A stretch of DNA of 64,000 nucleotides from JANMDS01 sp031430575. Lineage in GTDB: Bacteria > Pseudomonadota > Gammaproteobacteria > Burkholderiales > Casimicrobiaceae. The stretch is from contig JANPBT010000073.1 of NCBI GenBank assembly GCA_031430575.1, positions 1-64,000 on the forward strand. Reading direction: 5' to 3'. Of this stretch, positions 16,139-25,100 are shown piece by piece. Both the position numbers and the translations under genes were made by a program. The number at the start of each line of letters is the position of its first letter. Positions within the stretch are counted from its first letter, which is position 1. A model generated the notes under the pieces. The model ran no database searches. It saw nothing but the letters and a program-made list of their open reading frames with translations, and had not been told where the DNA came from.

Positions 16139-16420
16139 GTTTTTTTATCGATCAACAAGAATATTCAATTGTAATATTTTCAACAAGAAAGCCAATGGAT
16201 TCTTGAGCCCGTCAGCACGCGCTGTTGCGTTCGGATAATCGCTCGCGCGTACGATGATCGGGTTAAAACGCCCGTTTGTCGGCTTTTTTTACAAAGTACT
16301 TCCCCAGAAGTCGTAACACGCTGTCGCATATGACTTATTTTTATTGGTATGGCGATTGCTTTGCATCGCTGGTGCAACAAAAATGCGGAGATTCCGCGCT
16401 CGTATTTTTCGGAGATCGTA

Positions 16421-17116
16421 ATGAAAATTCAAAAATGGTTTGCCGCAGCGGTTGCTGCGGTTTCGCTCGGGGCGAATGCTGGTGTTTATTTTGCGGAAAA
16501 TTTTGATAACGTTGCAGGCCTTACTGCAAACGGTTGGGTCATCACCAACGCGAGCACGCCGGTTGGCGCGACTAACTGGTTTCAAGGAAATGCAGCGCCA
16601 TTTCCGTCGCAAGCGGGTGCGCCGGGTGCGTATGCTGCAGCCAATTATCTGAGCACTTCACCTGCCGGTGGCGACATCAGCACCTGGCTCATAACGCCAG
16701 TGATCGACATCTTAAACGGCGTAACCTTATCTTTTTGGACGCGCACTGATGAAGATATCGATCTACTTTTCTCAGATCGGCTCAATATTCGCGTGAGCAC
16801 CGCAGGCACTTCAACCGCACTTGCGAGTTTCTCCAACGTCGTGTTTTCGGTTAACCCAACGCTTGCTCCAGGTTCAGGGTATCCAACGGCGTGGACGCAA
16901 TATTCCGTCGTGCTCTCTGGGATTAGCGCATCTCCGGTCGCTGGGCGCGTTGCCTTTGAATACAACGTGCCTGGAAATTCCCTCGCCAATTACATCGGGC
17001 TTGATACGGTATCCGCATCGGTAGTTCCAGTGCCCGGTTTGGCGCTACTCTTTGGGCTTGGAATCGCGGCAATGACGTTGTCGTTGCGCCGCGCCGCGCG
17101 CCCGACCAAACTCTAA
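16421..17116 (+). CDS. Secreted choice-of-anchor / PEP-CTERM-like protein
   Basis: The ATG at 16421 follows an SD (GGAG, 16411-16414) and gives a signal peptide ending near GANAG; an upstream in-frame ATG at 16349 lacks these. The mature part is a beta-rich jelly-roll of the choice-of-anchor J type (YFAENFDNVAG, GDISTWLITPVIDI, VTLSFWTRT). The C-terminus is VPVPGLALLFGLGIAAM, a membrane helix, then LRRAAR. This has the layout of a PEP-CTERM sorting signal, but the usual PEP triad is VPVPG here. If an exosortase reads it, the protein is anchored or released at the cell surface; no exosortase is in this window. Confidence 0.75.
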   Translation: MKIQKWFAAAVAAVSLGANAGVYFAENFDNVAGLTANGWVITNASTPVGATNWFQGNAAPFPSQAGAPGAYAAANYLSTSPAGGDISTWLITPVIDILNGVTLSFWTRTDEDIDLLFSDRLNIRVSTAGTSTALASFSNVVFSVNPTLAPGSGYPTAWTQYSVVLSGISASPVAGRVAFEYNVPGNSLANYIGLDTVSASVVPVPGLALLFGLGIAAMTLSLRRAARPTKL

Positions 17117-17193
17117 ATTGAAATCCTGAATTGAGTTGCGTAGCGAGTCAAACGGCATGCTACGCCATTAAAAATTATTGAAGGAGTGAGAAG

Positions 17194-17685
17194 ATGAAAA
17201 AAAACTTGTTAGCGCTCGCCTGTGCTGGAGCGATCGGCTCTGGCATGATCGGCATCGTCGCCGCGTCACCGCAAGTCACGCATGTTGATGGGCAATTGGT
17301 TGTGCCGCATGTAAAAGTCGTTATGGCCAAAACTGCGATGAAAAAAGCGGTTGCGGGCGCAAGTGTGCGCGCTTACCTCAACCCGGAAACGGGTAGCATT
17401 GGTGGCGAGCCTACGGCAGCAGAAGCGCAGGCGCTCAACCCCGAAAGTAAGCTTAAGGGCGAGCGTGCGAAATCGAGCGTTGGGTCAAATGTAATGATTT
17501 CTGCAGATGGTCGTTTTACGGGTGTGAACTTATCGGCGCTCTCCGATGATGCCGATGTAATGCCCTATAGCGTCGTGCGCCGTGAAGCTAACGGTTCATT
17601 GCGTCAAATGTGCGTGCAGGGCAAGGCCCAAGCCGATAAGTTTTTACGCTTACACGAAGTAGCAGGAGTCTCCAATGTTCGCTAA
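17194..17685 (+). CDS. Small exported protein, post-PEP-CTERM-1-like
   Basis: A 163-residue protein with a signal peptide (residues 1-25, ending VAAS) and a good SD (GGAGTGAG). The segment RAYLNPETGSIGGEPTAAEA resembles the short DP-x-TG...PT-x-x-E motif of the post-PEP-CTERM-1 group found next to PEP-CTERM proteins; this is from memory and moderate in confidence. No catalytic residues are seen. Its end overlaps the start of the metalloprotease gene by 11 bp, so the two are probably translated together. Confidence 0.65.
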   Translation: MKKNLLALACAGAIGSGMIGIVAASPQVTHVDGQLVVPHVKVVMAKTAMKKAVAGASVRAYLNPETGSIGGEPTAAEAQALNPESKLKGERAKSSVGSNVMISADGRFTGVNLSALSDDADVMPYSVVRREANGSLRQMCVQGKAQADKFLRLHEVAGVSNVR

Positions 17686-19117
17686 ATCACTCATTCGCAG
17701 CGCAGTTGCGCTCTGCGCCTTGGCCGCGAGCGCCGCCTTTGGCGCAGCTAACATTACCATCGTAAATGGCAACGCTCCCGGCATTGGTTTTAACGACCCC
17801 ACGCCCGCGGTTCCCGTTGGTGGCAACATGGGCACCACGATCGGCCAGCAACGGCTCAACGCGTTTGTTTATGCCGCAAACGTTTGGGGCGCAAACTTAG
17901 ATAGCACGGTCGAGATTCAAGTGCTCGCGACCTTCGAGCCGCTAACCTGCACCGCAACATCGGCAGTGCTTGGCTCTGCCGGCCCGTTTAATATCTGGAG
18001 CTTCAATGTCGCCTTTCCAGGCGCGGTGACCGGGCGCTGGTATCACGCTTCGTTGGCTAATAAGTTAGTCGATGCCGATGTCGATACGATTGTTTTCGGG
18101 GAGAACGAGCCTGAAATTATTGCCCGCTTCAACAGCAATCTGGGTAGCGCAACGTGCTTGGCTGGCAGCGGCTGGTATTTAGGCTACGATGGCAACGAAG
18201 GGCCTGCGATCGATCTAGTTGCGGTGCTCATGCATGAATTTGGCCATGGCTTAGGCTTTTCAACGGTGACCAGTTCCGCTACGGGCGCGCTAGTGAGTGG
18301 CATTCCATCGCGCTACGATGATTTCCTTTTTGATACCCAGCAAAATCTCGCTTGGGCAGGCATGACCAACGCCCAGCGCGTCACCGCTGCGATCACGCCG
18401 CGTAAAGTGGTGTGGACCGGCGCGAATGCAATTGCTGGCGTGCCAACAACATTGAGTCTCGGTTACCCTGAGCTCGCCGTCAGTGGTGTGCAAGCGGGCG
18501 CGATTGCGGGCGCGTATGAAGTTGGTGCTGCGTCGTTTGGCCCGGTATTAAGTGCGCCGGGCGTTACGGCAGAGATCATGCCGGTAGTAGACCAAGCGGC
18601 TGGAACCGGGTTGGCATGTACCCCTTTGAGCGCGCTTAACAGGCTCGCGGTGCGCGGTAAGATTGCGCTCGTTGATCGCGGCACATGCGGCTTCAGCGTA
18701 AAGGTTAAAAACGCGCAAGATGCAGGTGCGATTGGCGTTCTCGTTGCGGACAACGCAGCAGGCGGCCCCCCAGTCGGGCTCGGCGGTGCCGATCCTACGG
18801 TAACGATTCCATCCGTACGCATTACGCTTGAAGACGGTAATCGATTGAAAACTGCACTGACTACCCGCTCGCGTACGAGCTCGGGCGTCGTCGGTACGCT
18901 CGGTGTAAACGCATCGCGTCGCGCAGGCGCTGATGGCTTAGGTCGTCCGCTGATATTCACACCAAATCCGCGGCAACCGGGCTCGTCGGTTTCGCACTGG
19001 GATACCAGCGCGTCACGTAATTTGTTGATGGAGCCATCAATCAACGCTGATTTAACGCAAAGCGTGAAGCCGCCGGAAGATTTAACCTTGCCTGCGTTTA
19101 AAGACTTGGGCTGGTAA
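17675..19117 (+). CDS. Secreted zinc metalloprotease with PA domain
   Basis: A 480-residue exported protein with signal peptide MFAKSLIRSAVALCALAAS. The catalytic motif LMHEFGHGLGF (near residue 187) is the metzincin-like HExxHxxGxxF. A protease-associated (PA) insert at about 325-395 reads GKIALVDRGTCGFSVKVKNA and AGAIGVLVADNAAG, with IPSVRITLEDGNRL at its end. After it comes SHWDTSASRNLLMEPSI, the Met/His-bearing segment that helps form the zinc site in related proteins. The likely role is extracellular protein degradation. A good SD (AGGAGTC) lies inside the preceding gene, and a classical terminator follows. Confidence 0.85.
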   Translation: MFAKSLIRSAVALCALAASAAFGAANITIVNGNAPGIGFNDPTPAVPVGGNMGTTIGQQRLNAFVYAANVWGANLDSTVEIQVLATFEPLTCTATSAVLGSAGPFNIWSFNVAFPGAVTGRWYHASLANKLVDADVDTIVFGENEPEIIARFNSNLGSATCLAGSGWYLGYDGNEGPAIDLVAVLMHEFGHGLGFSTVTSSATGALVSGIPSRYDDFLFDTQQNLAWAGMTNAQRVTAAITPRKVVWTGANAIAGVPTTLSLGYPELAVSGVQAGAIAGAYEVGAASFGPVLSAPGVTAEIMPVVDQAAGTGLACTPLSALNRLAVRGKIALVDRGTCGFSVKVKNAQDAGAIGVLVADNAAGGPPVGLGGADPTVTIPSVRITLEDGNRLKTALTTRSRTSSGVVGTLGVNASRRAGADGLGRPLIFTPNPRQPGSSVSHWDTSASRNLLMEPSINADLTQSVKPPEDLTLPAFKDLGW

Positions 19118-19133
19118 GCAGCGCATTTCGATT

Positions 19134-19166
19134 AACAAAAAAGCGGCCTAATGCCGCTTTTTTGTT
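19134..19166. terminator. Rho-independent terminator, bidirectional
   Basis: Fourteen-bp stem (19134-19147 with 19153-19166) including GCGGC/GCCGC with an A6 run before and T6 run after, loop CTAAT. It separates the metalloprotease gene from convergent coaBC and works in both directions. It is one of the few convergent gaps that uses no dispersed repeat. Confidence 0.93.
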
Positions 19167-19189
19167 GTTTCCAGGCTCCGTTATCGGGC

Positions 19190-20374
19190 TTACTTTTTAA
19201 GTAGAAGCCGCCCGATATGCGCCACGATTTGCCGCGCTACTAACAATTTCTGCGCCGCAGGTATTGGGTGTGATCCCGCATCGTCGATGAGCGTGACTGC
19301 ATTTTCATTCGCACCAAGTGCATCTTGCGCGCGATTAGCCACAATGAGTGGAATGCCTTTGCGTATGCGCTTCTCGCGCGCGTAGGCTTCTACGTTTTCG
19401 CTTTCCGCAGCGAAGCCCACGCAAAATACCTGCAGCGCAGATTGAGCCACTGTTGCCAAAATATCGACCGTCGGCTCGAGGCTTATCGTCAGTGCGGCAT
19501 CGGTTTTTTTTATTTTCTGCGCCGCAGGTATCACCGGCGTGTAATCGGCCACCGCAGCGACACCAATGAAAATATTCGCCGACGAAATATGGGATTGCAC
19601 CGCGCTTAACATTTGCGCCGCAGACCTCACATCAACGCGGGTAACGCCCCAGGGCGTTGCCAGCGCGCACGGTCCGGCAATCATCGTTACGGTTGCGCCC
19701 GCGTCGGCGCAAGCCTGCGCTAAGGCAAAGCCCATTTTCCCTGACGATAAATTGGTGATCACGCGCACCGGGTCAATGGCTTCTTGCGTCGGGCCCGCAG
19801 TTAAGACGACGTGCTTTCCAGCGAGTGTTTTTGGCTGTGCCCACGATTCAAGTGCTGCAAAAATTTGCGCAGGCTCGAGCATGCGCCCATCGCCGATTTC
19901 GCCACACGCTTGATCGCCATGCCCTGGGCCAAAAATCGTCACGCCATCGCCTTTGAGCGTGGCAATATTGCGTTGCGTTGCGGGGTTTTCCCACATTTGC
20001 TTATTCATCGCGGGCGCAACGATGAGCGGCACGTCGCGCGCGAGCACGAGCGTTGCCAATAAATCATCGGCCACGCCATGGGCAATTTTTGCCAGGCAAT
20101 CGGCGCTGGCGGGCGCGATCAAAATGGCGTCAGCCCATCGCGGCAAGTCGATGTGTGGCATACCTGCGGCGCAGTTTTTGTCCCATTGATCCGTCAATAC
20201 TGGCTTTCCGCTGAGTGCCTGAAACGTGGCTGTGCCCACGAAATGAGTTGCAGCTTCGGTCATCACGATTTTGACATCGCGCCCAGATTTCGTGAGCAAG
20301 CGCGTGAGTTCGGCAGATTTATAGGCGGCGATGCCGCCGGTGATGCAGAGCAAGATTTTTTGCGTCGGTTTCAT
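19190..20374 (-). CDS. coaBC: Phosphopantothenoylcysteine decarboxylase / phosphopantothenate-cysteine ligase
   Basis: Makes 4'-phosphopantetheine for coenzyme A: the CoaB part joins phosphopantothenate to cysteine with CTP, and the CoaC part decarboxylates the product. Start chosen at MKPTQKILLCITGG; a longer frame to 20518 would overlap radC. CoaC motifs are ITGGIAAYKSAEL, APAMNKQMWENPA and GDQACGEIGDGRML (catalytic Cys). CoaB motifs are TAGPTQEAIDPVR, NLSSGKMGFALA and VAAVADYTP. Three exact dispersed repeats and one variant lie within the gene, read as IPAAQK twice, NCAAGM and SALQV, with another variant just upstream. It is the densest cluster in the window. Confidence 0.96.
   Translation of the reverse strand: MKPTQKILLCITGGIAAYKSAELTRLLTKSGRDVKIVMTEAATHFVGTATFQALSGKPVLTDQWDKNCAAGMPHIDLPRWADAILIAPASADCLAKIAHGVADDLLATLVLARDVPLIVAPAMNKQMWENPATQRNIATLKGDGVTIFGPGHGDQACGEIGDGRMLEPAQIFAALESWAQPKTLAGKHVVLTAGPTQEAIDPVRVITNLSSGKMGFALAQACADAGATVTMIAGPCALATPWGVTRVDVRSAAQMLSAVQSHISSANIFIGVAAVADYTPVIPAAQKIKKTDAALTISLEPTVDILATVAQSALQVFCVGFAAESENVEAYAREKRIRKGIPLIVANRAQDALGANENAVTLIDDAGSHPIPAAQKLLVARQIVAHIGRLLLKK
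19248..19265 (+). repeat. Dispersed 14-bp repeat inside coaBC
   Basis: TTCTGCGCCGCAGGTATT; read on the gene strand as IPAAQK near the C-terminus. Confidence 0.93.
19435..19453 (-). repeat. Variant dispersed repeat inside coaBC
   Basis: AATACCTGCAGCGCAGATT, one mismatch in the core; read as SALQV where other genes have SAPQV. Confidence 0.75.
19515..19531 (+). repeat. Dispersed 14-bp repeat inside coaBC
   Basis: TTCTGCGCCGCAGGTAT; read as IPAAQK right after the ADYTPV motif. Confidence 0.93.
20160..20174 (-). repeat. Dispersed 14-bp repeat inside coaBC
   Basis: ATACCTGCGGCGCAG; read as NCAAGM before the PHIDLPRW segment of the CoaC domain. Confidence 0.93.
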
Positions 20375-20455
20375 ATCGAGAAAGTGTAGTGGAACTTCGC
20401 GTTTTTTATTGGCGATACGCTTCAACTTCGCCCCAAAATCGCCTGAAATACGACA

Positions 20456-20473
20456 AATCTGCGCCGCAAGTAT
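20456..20473 (+). repeat. Variant dispersed repeat between coaBC and radC
   Basis: AATCTGCGCCGCAAGTAT, one mismatch in the core, in the divergent promoter region. Confidence 0.75.
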
Positions 20474-20527
20474 CTCACTCGCGGCAGCGATGGCAAGCGC
20501 GACGCAAGCGTGGGGCAAAATCCAGCG

Positions 20528-21205
20528 ATGAGTATCAAAGACTGGCCCGAAGATGATCGCCCCCGTGAAAAACTGCTTGCGCGCGGCGCGCCCGCGCTTT
20601 CTGATGCCGAGCTGCTTGCGATTTTCTTGCGCGTAGGCGTTACCGGGAAATCTGCTGTTGCGCTCGCGCGCGAAGCCTTGCAGCGCTTCGGCTCGCTCAC
20701 CGGGCTCACGCAGGCAAGCTTGGCGGAATTTTCAACGATTAAAGGGTTTGGCGAAGCGAAATACGTGCAATTGCAAGCGGCTGTGGAGCTTTCGCGGCGG
20801 GCGCTGGGCGAGACGCTGGCGCAATCGCCCAGCTTAGACTCGCCGCAAGCGATGAAAGATTTTTTGCGCTTAAGTCTGCGCGATGAACGGGCGGAAGTTT
20901 TTGCCGTGGTTTTTCTAGACTCAAAATTACGCAAAATTGCATTCGAAATTTTGTTTCGCGGCACGCTGACGCACGCAAGCGTCTACCCGCGCGAAATCGT
21001 CAAGGCTGCGCTTACGCACGGCGCGGCGGCGGTGGTGCTCGCGCACAATCACCCGTCTGGCGATGCTTCGCCTAGCAGTGCCGACGTGCACTTGACCAAA
21101 GCGCTCTCAGCAGCGTTGGCCTTGATCGACGTGACCGTGCAAGATCATATTGTGGTCGGGCGCGACGAAGTGAGGAGTCTGCGGGAATTAGGTTTGCTCT
21201 CCTAA
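20528..21205 (+). CDS. radC: RadC family JAB domain protein
   Basis: A 225-residue protein of the RadC/YeeS family. The chosen ATG gives the usual N-terminus MSIKDWPEDDRPREKLLARG; an ATG 18 bp upstream is less likely. Residues 1-100 carry a helix-hairpin-helix DNA-binding part (LTQASLAEFSTIKGFGEAKY). The C-terminal MPN/JAB domain has the metal motif LAHNHPSGDASPSSAD (HxH...S...D). Its role is not settled; a DNA-repair function was once proposed and later doubted. It is divergent from coaBC. Confidence 0.95.
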   Translation: MSIKDWPEDDRPREKLLARGAPALSDAELLAIFLRVGVTGKSAVALAREALQRFGSLTGLTQASLAEFSTIKGFGEAKYVQLQAAVELSRRALGETLAQSPSLDSPQAMKDFLRLSLRDERAEVFAVVFLDSKLRKIAFEILFRGTLTHASVYPREIVKAALTHGAAAVVLAHNHPSGDASPSSADVHLTKALSAALALIDVTVQDHIVVGRDEVRSLRELGLLS

Positions 21206-21244
21206 AGCAGCGCAAAAATCGCAAAAATGGGCTGAAAACGCTCA

Positions 21245-21262
21245 AATCTGCGCCGCAGGTAT
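21245..21262 (+). repeat. Dispersed 14-bp repeat after radC
   Basis: AATCTGCGCCGCAGGTAT, intergenic, 20 bp upstream of a candidate rpmB promoter. Confidence 0.93.
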
Positions 21263-21282
21263 CCCGTATTTCATCCACCCAC

Positions 21283-21311
21283 TTGCGCTAAGTGCCTGAA
21301 TTTGCTAGACT
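21283..21311 (+). promoter_or_regulatory. Candidate sigma-70 promoter for rpmB-rpmG
   Basis: TTGCGC, a 17-bp spacer and TAGACT, about 68 bp before the rpmB ATG. The -35 box has four and the -10 box four of six consensus bases. It is preceded by a dispersed repeat that could insulate it from radC. Confidence 0.45.
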
Positions 21312-21378
21312 AGCTGGCTAAGTTACCGGCGGTCGTTACGCCGGACATCCAACAACATACTCATTTTGAGGTGGTTTT

Positions 21379-21612
21379 ATGGCAAAGGTTTGCGTCGTTA
21401 CAGGCAAAAAACCAATGGCGGGGAATAACGTTTCCCACGCTAACAACAGAACGCGTCGTCGGTTTATGCCGAATTTGCAATCGCGTCGTTTTTGGGTCGA
21501 AGCAGAAAATCGTTGGGTGCGCTTGCGCGTCACTGCGTCTGCGATTCGATTGATTGATAAATTAGGCATCGACGTTGTGCTCGCAGATTTGCGCGCCCGC
21601 GGCGTGGTCTAA
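21379..21612 (+). CDS. rpmB: 50S ribosomal protein L28
   Basis: A 77-residue ribosomal protein with the standard N-terminus MAKVCVVTGKKPMAGNNVSH, the basic NRTRRRFMPNLQSRRFW block and the SAIRLIDKLGIDVVLADL helix. It is followed after 19 bp by rpmG, the usual rpmB-rpmG pair. An SD-like TGAGGTGG lies before the ATG. Confidence 0.98.
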   Translation: MAKVCVVTGKKPMAGNNVSHANNRTRRRFMPNLQSRRFWVEAENRWVRLRVTASAIRLIDKLGIDVVLADLRARGVV

Positions 21613-21631
21613 GGCTTAAAAGGAAACTATC

Positions 21632-21799
21632 ATGGCCAAAAGCGCACGCGAAAAAATCAAGCTCGAGTCCACAGCGGGCACGGGGCATTTCTACACCACG
21701 TCGAAGAACAAACGCAACATGCCGGAAAAATTCGTGATCAAGAAATATGATCCAGTTGCCCGCAAGCATGTTGATTACAAGGAGATGAAGCTGAAGTAA
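21632..21799 (+). CDS. rpmG: 50S ribosomal protein L33
   Basis: A 55-residue protein beginning MAKSAREKIKLESTAGTGHF and ending KHVDYKEMKLK, matching the short L33 form that lacks the zinc cysteines. An AAAGGAAAC SD precedes the ATG by about 6 bp. It forms an operon with rpmB and is followed by a strong terminator. Confidence 0.98.
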   Translation: MAKSAREKIKLESTAGTGHFYTTSKNKRNMPEKFVIKKYDPVARKHVDYKEMKLK

Positions 21800-21812
21800 T
21801 CACTTCAGCTTG

Positions 21813-21850
21813 CCATAAAAAAACCCGCCAATGAGCGGGTTTTTTTATGG
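21813..21850. terminator. Rho-independent terminator of rpmB-rpmG
   Basis: Sixteen-bp stem (21813-21828 with 21835-21850) with an ACCCGC/GCGGGT core, A7 and T7 runs and loop CAATGA, starting 13 bp after the rpmG stop. Confidence 0.95.
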
Positions 21851-21935
21851 ATTTTTGAAAAAGACATGCCCGCGAACCGCTAAAAAGCACTGACTTTCAA
21901 CGTTTTTTACACCCAAAAAAAGCTCATTTCAGCTA

Positions 21936-21952
21936 AATCTGCGCCGCAGGTA
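21936..21952 (+). repeat. Dispersed 14-bp repeat between rpmG and the giant surface protein gene
   Basis: AATCTGCGCCGCAGGTA, intergenic. The rest of the 310-bp gap holds the rpmG terminator and a leader hairpin. Confidence 0.93.
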
Positions 21953-22043
21953 CTTTGGGTGCGAAATAAGCACGAAATTGATTACACGGCATAGTGAAAT
22001 AAATGAGGTGATTTCGTGCGCAACTACGCATAACCAAATGGAA

Positions 22044-22067
22044 CACCACAAACGGAGAATTGTGGTG
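22044..22067 (+). other. Small hairpin in the leader of the giant surface protein gene
   Basis: CACCACAA (22044-22051) pairs with TTGTGGTG (22060-22067) around loop ACGGAGAA, about 43 bp before the ATG. It may stabilise the mRNA or control translation; this is speculative. Confidence 0.35.
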
Positions 22068-22109
22068 CTGACTAACGCTCAAAAATGAGAAGATTGAGGG
22101 AGTTGATTC

Positions 22110-25100
22110 ATGAATTCTGCAAAAACTAGTTTTTATTTCTGCTTCTGCAAAAAGAGCGTTTCTCGATTCATTTATCAGGTTAGCCTGAGTTTGACGCTCG
22201 CCGTTTTATGGCTTGGCGTAACTACGGCGGTGCTTGCGGCTGAGCAAAGATTTACGGTGTATGTCGATACCGATTCCAGCGCCGCAACGGGCTGCAGTGT
22301 CGCCACGGTTTCTGGCGCGCGGGCTGGTGTTGAAGCGGCGTTCACTGCGGTCGTCGATACCAGCAGCACTCCGTTTCGCACGTTGCGTCTGGAGCGGCAA
22401 AACTGCGCCGCAGGTATTTTGTCGACCCCTAGCGTTTACGACGCGACTGAGATTGCCACCGAGAGCGCGGGTACGTTTACGGGCGTTAGCTTGTGGATTC
22501 CGCAATCGGTGTTCACCGCGCCCACCGCGCAAGCGTTTGTTGCCTCGGTCAATAGCACGGGAGACCGCGACGTTACCGCAAATTTTCTGCTGACTGCGCG
22601 CGATCTACCTGCGGCGCAGATTGTGCCTGTCCCGCTCTCGCCGTGGCTTGCGCTGCTGGTCGCCCTAGCGGTCGCGAGCGTTGGGTTGCGCGCGCGCCGC
22701 GCGGGGCACTGGCTGAGCGTTCTCGGTGCGGTGATACTCGTAGGCTCCACTGCCACCGCGATTGCGATTGTCGTTAATGGGGCAAATATCAGTTGGACTG
22801 GGCGCGCTGCCGTGCTTGCTGATGCCGTTGATGCGAGTCCAAATGCCGATGTCGGCGCAATTTACGCACAGCATGATGCGAGTGCGGTCTACGTGCGAAT
22901 CGATGCCGATTTGCGCAAAGATGCGGGCGCATCGACCAATACCGCGCCAACGATTTCTGGCTTGACTGCGACCGCAACGCTCGCCACACCGACTACGCCG
23001 CTAGCGCTGGTCGCGACAGTTACTGATGATGGTTTGCCCAACCCGCCAGCAGCGCTAGCGTTGGGGTGGACAACTGTTTCCGGTCCCGGCACAGTCACGT
23101 TTGCGCGTACCAACGCCGCCTCGACTTCGGCGACGTTCAGTACCGCTGGGCTCTATCTTATTCGCCTCACTGCTAACGATAGTGCGCTGTCGTCAAGCAG
23201 GGATATTTCAGTGACCGTCAACGCAATCTCTGCCGGAAATACCGCGCCAGTGATCAGCAATCTGCCTGCAACGGCTACCGTAAATTTACCGACCAATTCA
23301 CTCGCACTTACGCCAACCGTGACTGACGACGGCTTGCCAGCGCCAGCGTCTCTTGCTTACGCGTGGACGCAAATCTCAGGCCCGCTGGCGGGTGCAGGAG
23401 GCGCGTTCCCCGTTTCGTTTAGCGCGAACAATACGAAAAATACCACCGTGAGTTTCGATTTCGCGGGTGTGGGCAATTATGTATTGCGGCTTACTGCGAG
23501 TGATGGTGCGTTATCGGGCAGCGCTGACATCACGGTGACGGTTATTGATGTTGCCGCTGGCGTGCCGGCTTTCGGCGCACTCGCGGATCGTTCCGTGAAA
23601 GTGGGCGAAACGCTTTCGTTCGTGCTCTCTGCGAACGATCCGAACTACAAACAAGCGCTTGCCTACGGCTTAGTCTCGTCCCCTGCAGGGGCGTCGCTTG
23701 CGGGGGCAGGCAACGCGCGCTTTAGCTTCACGCCCACGAAGTCGCAAGTGGGCAATCATACCGTAAATGTCAATGTTGCAGACAATTCCGAGCCTACTGC
23801 GCTTACCGCGCAGAAAAGTTTTAACATCACGGTGGTGGATGCAAATTTGCCTCCAAAATTTACGGCTGCAAGTAAGATGGACGGCGCAGTACCTAGCGGA
23901 GGCACGTTTACTCGCTCCCTTGCCGCGACCGATCCCGACTCCGCTGATACCCTCACCTATAGCCTCGTAAACGGCCCTACAGGGATGACGGTTTCTGCAG
24001 CAGGAAGCCTAAGCTGGGCGAGCGGCGTAATCACCACAACACAATCGGCGATCGTGAAAGTAGCCGATAGCGCGGGCAACGCCGATTTCGCGCGCTTTAG
24101 CGTCGCCATCCAAGCTAGTGCCGCGCCGGTCGCAGCAAATGACCTCTACTCCGTTCAGATTGGCAACTCCCTCAATGTACCTGCGGCGCAGGGTGTGCTC
24201 GCCAACGATGTTGATCCCGCAGGGCTGCCACTCACAGCAACCATGCAAACCAACCCCAGCAAAGGGTCAGTCAGTGCATTTAACACCGACGGCAGCTTTT
24301 CATACCTTGCCCCCGCGTTGCCAGCGCCGAACACATTCAATCCAATGTTGGTCAAGCAGCACCAAATTTTGGATAATTCCACCAACCATAGCTGGCAATT
24401 GGTCGACCTCAACGCCGATGGCCACACGGATATTGTGTTTAACCATCTTTGCTTTGCTGTACGCGGCTGCATCACCGCGTTCGACATTAAAAATAACGTG
24501 CAATTGTGGACAACGGACGCAAGTGCTGACGGCTGCACGCTTGCTTGGTCTGGCGCACCCTGGAGCATCGCGGTTGGCGATCTTGATGACGACGGCGTGC
24601 CAGACGTGGCGATGCTTGGGCATTGCAGCGTACAAAACACCCCCAATGACCGAATTATGGCGTTTAACGGTCGCACCGGGGCGATGAAGTGGCGAAGTGC
24701 GATCCTACACGATTCGATCGCCGTACCTTTTCAGATCGCGGGGATTGCCAACAACAGTATGCTTTCCATTGCGCGGCTTCACAGCGGTGAAAAGCCGAGC
24801 GTCCTTTTAGGGCGCGTCGCTGCAGGTGCCACAACAGCAAACATTAACGACGGTACTTATATTGCGCAGTGCGCCTCCATCGTCGCTACCGTCCCAGACG
24901 GCTCTGCCGTATTCCCCGCGCCAGTACCACACTACTACAGTTGCGCAGGTGTGATCGTGCTGGCGGGCGATACCGGCACCATCACAAAACGGATGATCCA
25001 AGATGCGGGAAATTTCGGGACGGAATCCAGCAATCTGTGGCGCGGCAAAAGTGACACCGGCTTTATCTTCCCAGCGATGGCGCTTGATTTTGACGGCAGC

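Noticed and set aside
20375..20518. N-terminal extension of coaBC to 20518
   Set aside because: The extension contains a variant repeat and lacks family similarity; MKPTQKILLCITGG is the normal start.
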